From Populus alba (Eukaryota > Streptophyta > Magnoliopsida > Malpighiales > Salicaceae): a stretch of DNA of 64,000 nucleotides. Shown piece by piece: positions 58,036-64,000 of this stretch. Made by a program: the position numbers and the translations under genes. Numbering within the stretch: the stretch's first letter is position 1; each line of letters opens with the position of its first letter. The stretch spans positions 8,122,318 through 8,186,317 of the forward strand of contig NC_133301.1 in the NCBI RefSeq assembly GCF_005239225.2, written 5' to 3'. The notes beneath the pieces are model-generated. The model did not search any database. It was not told where the DNA came from and saw nothing but the letters and a program-made list of their open reading frames with translations.

Positions 58036-61000
58036 TGGAGAATAAATATCTATAATTCAATGTTCATGACTTTCTTAAGCAAAATAAATATAAAAAAAAA
58101 ATTCTCAGTAATTTTAAAAAAATATCTTAATGAAAAACACACTTTGCAGCCACAGAAGTTAGAAGCTTCATTTTTTTGGTTAAAAGAAATTTCCACTTCA
58201 TAGTCGCATCCTCTCTCTCTTGTTTTTATCTTAATTTTTCAATTGGCCGAAATCATATTAATATTTATTTCCAACTCAAATTCAAGCCCTCCTGACCAAA
58301 TATTTGTGCTTTTATATACCACGGTTATATTACTAACTCTTCAACATTTAGTAAGAAAAGTGTTGATCATCTACAACTTTTTTTTTTTTAGTTTTAACAA
58401 ACTAAAAGGTTGTTTGGGAATAATTTTGAAATTATATTTTTTTAAAAAATAATTTTTTATTTAAAATAATTTTTTATGTTTTTTTATCCTTATGATATAT
58501 TGATGTTCAAAATATTTTTTTAAAAAATATTTTATAAAGCAACTTCTTTTAAAATATTTTATTTTACTACATAATTCATAATAACTGAATTGGTTCATTT
58601 AATATTTATCTTTAATATATATAATCTCTTTGTTTCTTTTTATAATACTATTAATCTAAATATCTTTTAGGAAAAAATGCATGATGGAAATGTTCTCTCG
58701 GACCCAACTCATGGAAAAATGCATGAAGGCACCATCCACCGGACCCATCTTGAAGAAAAATGGATGATGGAAATGGTCTAACGAACCCAACTCATGGAAG
58801 AAATGCATGATGGCAACATCCAACGGGTCCATCTTGTTAAAAAAGAAAGAAGCAGGATGGCACAGGACGGTAGTGTCCTCTTCATCACATTTGTTTTCGT
58901 TTTCATATCACACTGATTATTTTTTACATTTTAAAAGAATTTTTTTAAAAAAATAAATTTTATTTTTTTATTTTAAATTAATATTTTTTAGTGTTTTCAT
59001 ATTATTTTAATATATAGATGTTAAAAATAATTTTCAAAAATAAAAAAAATTATTTAAAAGCATTTCCAAACAAAAAAACATTTTGAAAACCAACTATTAT
59101 CACTTCTCCATTTATATCTTCTAGATTTATAAAGTAAATTTGAACAAGGGTTTTTTTTTTTGGCAAGGTGGTTTAATTTATTTTTTATTAAAATTTAATT
59201 TTTTTATTTAAAATAATTTTTTAATATATTTTTAAACCGATATGCTAATATTAAAATTATTTTTATTTTGATATAAAGCATTTATTTCTTGCACTCGTGA
59301 AATAGGAAGATTAAAATAAAGTTGAAAGAATTAGTTTTTTTTTTCAATGATGATTTAATGTCTTTATATTAGTTATCAAGAAAATCATGGACTTCTTATA
59401 AAAAATATTTGATTGATATGATACAAAAAATGGGTATAATGATATGAGAAAATAAAAGTTTATATACTAAAATTAATAAAAAGTGAAAGTGATTGATGTA
59501 ATGACATAGCAACCATAAACATTTTGTGGATCAAAATTAAAATAACTCAATTTTAAGCTATTATTGTTCATTCGGTCACTAATTCATGTATATATGGAGA
59601 ATGATAAATTTAATATACAAATTCTTAGCACCTCCTCGTACTTTTCATGCAATAATCTTACGGACTCATCTCGTCTCATAGAAAAAAAAAAAAAAAAAAC
59701 TCTTGATAGCAATGCTTTTACAAACCATTTCATTAACCCATATCATGGATAAAAGGCTTAACGGTGATGGTCTCACAGATCCATCTGATACTACAAATTT
59801 ATTTCCACCTTACTTATTGATAAGTTCATGTTGGAAAAAAAAAATACCTTTATTTTTAGAAAAAACAAAAAACTAATTATCATGACAAGAAGTATTTTAG
59901 AAATGTTACTATTAATTTTATAAATGATACTATTTGATTTTATAAATGATATAAAATTATGAATTATTTTATCAAAATTAAGGCATGATTTTCCACACTA
60001 TCTTCTATATCCATCATTGTCATGGAAAATGAGCCTCCTAGCATTAACCTTTTATTTATGTTTTTGCATTAAAGACTGACATCAGACTTATTAAATTTGA
60101 CATCAGCCTCTTATTCATCAGACTTTGACTTCGGGTCAACATCTTGAGAATAAATATGAGTTCCTGTTAATTACTCTCAGGCAATTCATTTTTTCTTTTA
60201 ATTTTTTTGGTACTGTATGTTTCAGATGAAGATGAGTTTCTTAAGCTAGTTGTAGTATATAGAGAATTTTTTAAAAAACATTTTAGAATTATAATTCACA
60301 TCTGAATTAATAATATAATAGGTTTTAATATTTACTTTTAATATATATAAAATGAAAGATATTATGAGCTTTTGATTAATAATGTTAAGCCACATATGTT
60401 TATAAAAATAATTTCTATTAAACCAAATGATATGTTTAAGAGTTTGCAATATGTATTTTGAATTTAATATTAATAATTATAGCTCCCTAATATAAATTTA
60501 TTTAGTTAATAAAAACTGGTCCATTTTTGTTATCTCATCTCTCAATCTATCAAAATTCTAAATACAGAGCATTTAGCGTTAGGAATTATACCCATTGAAT
60601 TATACATAGTAATCACTTGATGAAAAAATAAATATGACTAGAAAACAAATACAATAAAAAATGATAGTATATTAATCTAAGGTCCATTGTCCATTAATTA
60701 GTCGATGGTTACATTCTAACACACTAAATTGAGATTTATTTTCTCTTATATACTAAATTGAAATTAAAATATAATATCATTTTTTCAAGCTTACAGGGCA
60801 ATATAATCTCACGGATTCATCTCATCTCGTAGAAAAAAACTCTTGATAGCAAAGGTTTCATGAACCCATTTCACATTGCACCTTCATATCCATTACTTAT
60901 TTTAATTTTTGATTCATTCAATGTTATTAAAATCCAATTCAATATAAAAATATTTTTGATATCAGTATTAAAAAATAAAATTAAAATTAAATTAAAAAAA

Positions 61001-61240
61001 TAAATTAAAATTTATTTTTATTTAGAACACAGTATCAACTGGGACATAACCACAAAAAAATCTATCAGAAAACGAAGATATTTGGAGAATGAAATAAAAT
61101 AAATGAAACCAAAGCTGTTGAATTAGAAACCAAAAGATGGACCAAATTTGTCCCTATAGTGAGCCATTTTAGTGGTGGGGCAAAAACTTGATGGAGATAT
61201 AATTATTTATTTATCAAATCAATTATTATTCTAGAGAAAA
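58036..61240. other. RLP upstream DNA with minisatellites, no gene
   Basis: Non-coding. Minisatellite blocks lie at 58,675-58,875, 59,655-59,790 and 60,790-60,880. The stretch 59,870-60,040 matches 4,450-4,640 in reverse complement. Segments near 58,410-58,560 and 58,910-59,090 have MITE-like AT-rich composition without defined ends. Confidence 0.55.
58675..58875. repeat. Degenerate minisatellite block, RLP upstream family
   Basis: Four units with GAAAAAATGCATGATGG, AATG(G/T)TCT and CCAACTCATGG or CCATCTTG cores, ending in AAGAAGCAGGATGGCA. It is the clearest representative of the family. Confidence 0.75.
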
Positions 61241-61312
61241 CCCAAGAGGCAACCATCCTTCCAAGAAAACCATCTTTACAAAGGCCATCAACATTTGAAT
61301 TAATACCCTCAT
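61241..61312 (-). pseudogene. RLP exon-1 relic: signal peptide fragment
   Basis: ATG at 61,312-61,310 begins MRVLIQMLMAFVKMVFLEGW and ends in LPLG at 61,241. It aligns with the start of exon 1 at 57,905 (MGLFLQVLTVL...GWVALG), including the leader TATATATTAAG. The similarity stops there. It sits on the breakpoint of the left-arm deletion, so its left counterpart is cut at the A before this ATG. Confidence 0.75.
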
Positions 61313-62814
61313 CTTAATATATATGCTGATCAATTATTATCATTATCAAAAACATGGACACATTGTTTTTCTTCAATTTGAATACTTATTTTCACAAAAT
61401 TTTATCAATAAAATATTTTCATTAGTTTTATTTTTATTTGGAACACAGTACCAACCAGTTATTGAAATCCAATTTAGTTTGAGAGGATGTGATTTAAATT
61501 AATTATTCCAATAAATGTGGTCGTTCCTATCCACCACTTTGATTATTCTTCATTTTTTTTATTTTGTTTTTATGTTTCACTACTTGATGATTCAAAAGTA
61601 TATTACGCCAGCAGTCAACAACTATATTACATTTTTTTTTGTGTGATTAAATTAATTATTTTGATAAATGACACATGTATTTGGAGGAAAATAAAATTAA
61701 TTATTGCTAGAGAGGCACTGGAGCCTTTGATATTTTTGCAAAGGCATGGAATTCGATACCAAGAGAATGTAATATAGTTGTTGACTGCTGACGTCAACGT
61801 GATAAAGCAGTTAATTATAGTGAAAATAAAATAGTTAACAACGACCAGCTGAATTCAAGTTGGATAATAACTATTTGTTGAAGTATTTTTATTTGAAAAT
61901 AAATTAAAAATATTATATTTTTATTTTTTTTAAAAAAACTTTTAATATCAGTATATTAAAAAATTCAATAAATATATATAAAAATAATTCTAAATAAAAA
62001 AAATCAAATTTTATCTCATTTTCATTTGAAACACAGTACCAACCGGAGCATATCCAGGAAAAGTCTATCAAGGAACGAAAATATTCCGAGAATGACTGAA
62101 AATAAATCAAGCCACTGCCATGGGAATTAGACACCAAAAGATGGACCAAATTTGTCTTTACAGGGAGCCATCTTAGTAGTGAGGCAAAAACTTTAGAGAG
62201 ACAATTATTTATTCATCAAAACAATTATTTATTCTGGATGAAAACCCAAACTCAATTATTTAATTTGATCAAAGTCACACCATCAAAGAAAACAAGAAAA
62301 AAGTATTTAATTGATATAATAGCAAAAAATTTGGTATACTAATAAAAAAAAAATCTACTAAGTGAATAATAACTCTGAATGTTCACATGCCTTATTTTCT
62401 AGACAAGAAGAGATAATAAACACATGTAATGTTCTTTTCTCTAGCTGTAAATGAATAGAGACATCAATACCAAAAGCATGGATATTTTTTTTTTCAATTT
62501 GAATATTTATATTAACAAAGTGTGATCAATAAAATATCTTCGTTAAATACATAGCAATTTACGTTAGGAATATTGATAAAAAAAATAAATATAACTAGAA
62601 AAAAAATATAATTTTTTTTTTGATAATATTGGAGAAAGAGAGTATGTAATTCTAGTAAAGCATTTAAATTTCCATTGAAAGATGCGTCATATATTAATCT
62701 AAGGTCCATTTTCCATTAACTAATCGGATCGCTTGAGATTTATTTTTTATGCTTAAGCATTTAATTCTTTTTTATACACTAAATTGAAATTAAAGCATAT
62801 TACCCCTTCTCAAA

Positions 62815-63010
62815 CTTATGGAGCAATGGTCTTATGGATCCATCTTGTAGAAAATACAAAAAAAAGCTTGATAGCAATGGTCTCATGGACCATTCCACTT
62901 GTCTATATCATGGAAAAAAATACAAATGATAATGTTCTTACAGACCATCCCACTAACCCATATCGTTGAAAAAAATATAGATAACAATGGTCTTACAAAA
63001 CCCATCTAAC
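62815..63010. repeat. Degenerate minisatellite block, RLP upstream family
   Basis: Mirror of 9,895-10,105: four units with AATGGTCTCATGGACCATTC-like cores and ATATCATGGAAAAAAATAC links, period about 55 bp. Confidence 0.75.
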
Positions 63011-63574
63011 ACTGCATTCATTTTTTATTTGTTGACTGTGTTACAAAAAAAATTTGATAAGTACTTTAGAAATAAAAAAAAAAAAAGAATACTTGTTTGA
63101 AAATTCTATTTTGCAATGTATGATTTGAAAATTCTATTTGGCAAGCTGAATTCTTTTGAAAATTCTATTTGAACGGTAGGCGAGCCGAATCAAAAAGGGA
63201 GTGTTACCTCATCTTAATGGTATTTAAAGTTGGTTAGCATTATTTTTGAAAGTTTTTTTTATTTAAAATTTTATTAAAATAATATTTTTTATTTTAAAAA
63301 TATTTTAAAAGCAGCATATCAAAAAATTTAAACATATATATTATTATCACAAATTAGGAATAGTTAAAACTAGTGGTATTTCTCGCTTGCCATTAAAACT
63401 ATAGTTTTTTTTTTTTAATTTGTTTCTCAATTATTGAAACAATAATATTTTTTAATATTATCATTCCCATACTTGTTTATAAAAAATCATTTCTATTAAA
63501 CCACATTAATATGTTTAAATTAAAGTATATTATCCCTTCTTAATTAAGGAACAAGAATTAAACAAGCTTACGAA

Positions 63575-63735
63575 TTACCCATATCGTGGAAAAAAACTCA
63601 TGATGGTTGGAAATGGTCTCACGGCCTCACCTCGAGGAAACATGCAAGATGGAAATGGTCTCACGAACTCATAAATGCATGATGGTGATTGTCTGTAGGA
63701 TTCATCCTGAGGGAAAAAAAATGCACGACGGCTAA
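63575..63735. repeat. Degenerate minisatellite block, RLP upstream family
   Basis: Mirror of 9,195-9,350: GGAAATGGTCTCACGGCCTC, GATGGAAATGGTCTCACGAAC and a CATGATGGTGATTGTC unit. Confidence 0.75.
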
Positions 63736-64000
63736 GTACTTATAAAATACTTATTTCGTATACTCTTGAGATTGGAGGATTGCCACCATATATTTTCGCT
63801 GTTGGAGAAATACAGTAGTTTAGGGAATTTTATTAAATATATTAAATTAATATAAGAGGTGCATCCTTAAAGTTATTTGGATAAAAAAACTTAATTAGTT
63901 TTTCAATTTATATACGGTAGATTTATAAAATTTTATCCAATTTTTATTTGGCATATCCAGGAAAAATTTATCAAGAAATGAAGATATTCGATGACAGAAA

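Larger units (their letters stand above)
51306..61314 (-). repeat. 10-kb block present only in the right arm
   Basis: Bounded by the two points where left-arm homology resumes (51,306 corresponds to 11,620; 61,314 to 11,600). It holds one complete RLP repeat unit: upstream minisatellites, exon-1 relic, RLP pseudogene and 3' flank. Parts of its outer DNA also resemble 4,450-6,775. Confidence 0.88.
37417..64000 (-). repeat. Right arm of the large inverted duplication
   Basis: Inverted copy of 8,925-25,407. It carries an extra 10-kb block at 51,306-61,314 and a 214-bp MITE at 41,261. The arm continues past the window end, because the last bases still match 8,925. Confidence 0.95.

Overview
The window reads as nuclear DNA of a woody eudicot, most likely Salicaceae (Populus or a relative). 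The basis is AT-rich intergenic DNA, nested plant LTR retrotransposons including an Ogre/Tat element with its own intron, and a tandem cluster of LRR receptor-like protein (RLP) genes. The genus is an inference. There are no bacterial-type genes, no CRISPR and no recognisable tRNA or rRNA genes.

The dominant structure is a large imperfect palindrome. About 16.5 kb on the left (8,925-25,407) is repeated in reverse complement on the right (37,417 to the window end at 64,000). From the outer end inward, each arm carries an RLP upstream region with degenerate minisatellites, an RLP gene, a patatin-like phospholipase relic, a PPR relic, a METAXIN relic and the LTR of a non-autonomous retrotransposon. 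The right arm also holds about 10 kb (51,306-61,314) that the left arm lacks. That block contains a second RLP gene copy. A 17-nt templated filler at the left breakpoint suggests that the left arm lost it. A 214-bp MITE with a TTA target duplication is present only in the right arm.

The centre (gap to 37,030) is an Ogre-type Ty3/gypsy element. It shows gag, protease, a 247-bp in-frame intron, RT, a degenerate first RNase H, a second intact-looking RNase H, integrase, a hypervariable 3' UTR with a dimeric tandem array, a polypurine tract and a 2,045-bp 3' LTR. It is inserted at the edge of the other retrotransposon's LTR. Its 5' part lies in a run of exactly 500 N, which is almost certainly too short for the missing DNA.

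Region by region: 1-3,016 is a Ty1/copia element on the minus strand running off the left edge, with four in-frame stops explicable as C-to-T/G-to-A changes. 3,017-8,924 is AT-rich with RLP upstream modules and orphan exon-1 relics. 8,925-25,407 is the left arm. 25,408-25,907 is N. 25,908-37,030 is Ogre. 37,031-64,000 is the right arm.

Functionally, nearly every host gene here is broken. The exception is the RLP at 45,396-48,885, which is open through seven exons with phase-1 introns but lacks its first exon (signal peptide and N-terminal cap). I found no evidence of an undescribed biochemical system. The most notable content is the palindrome (or a head-to-head join of two haplotypes), the filler-marked deletion and the Ogre architecture.
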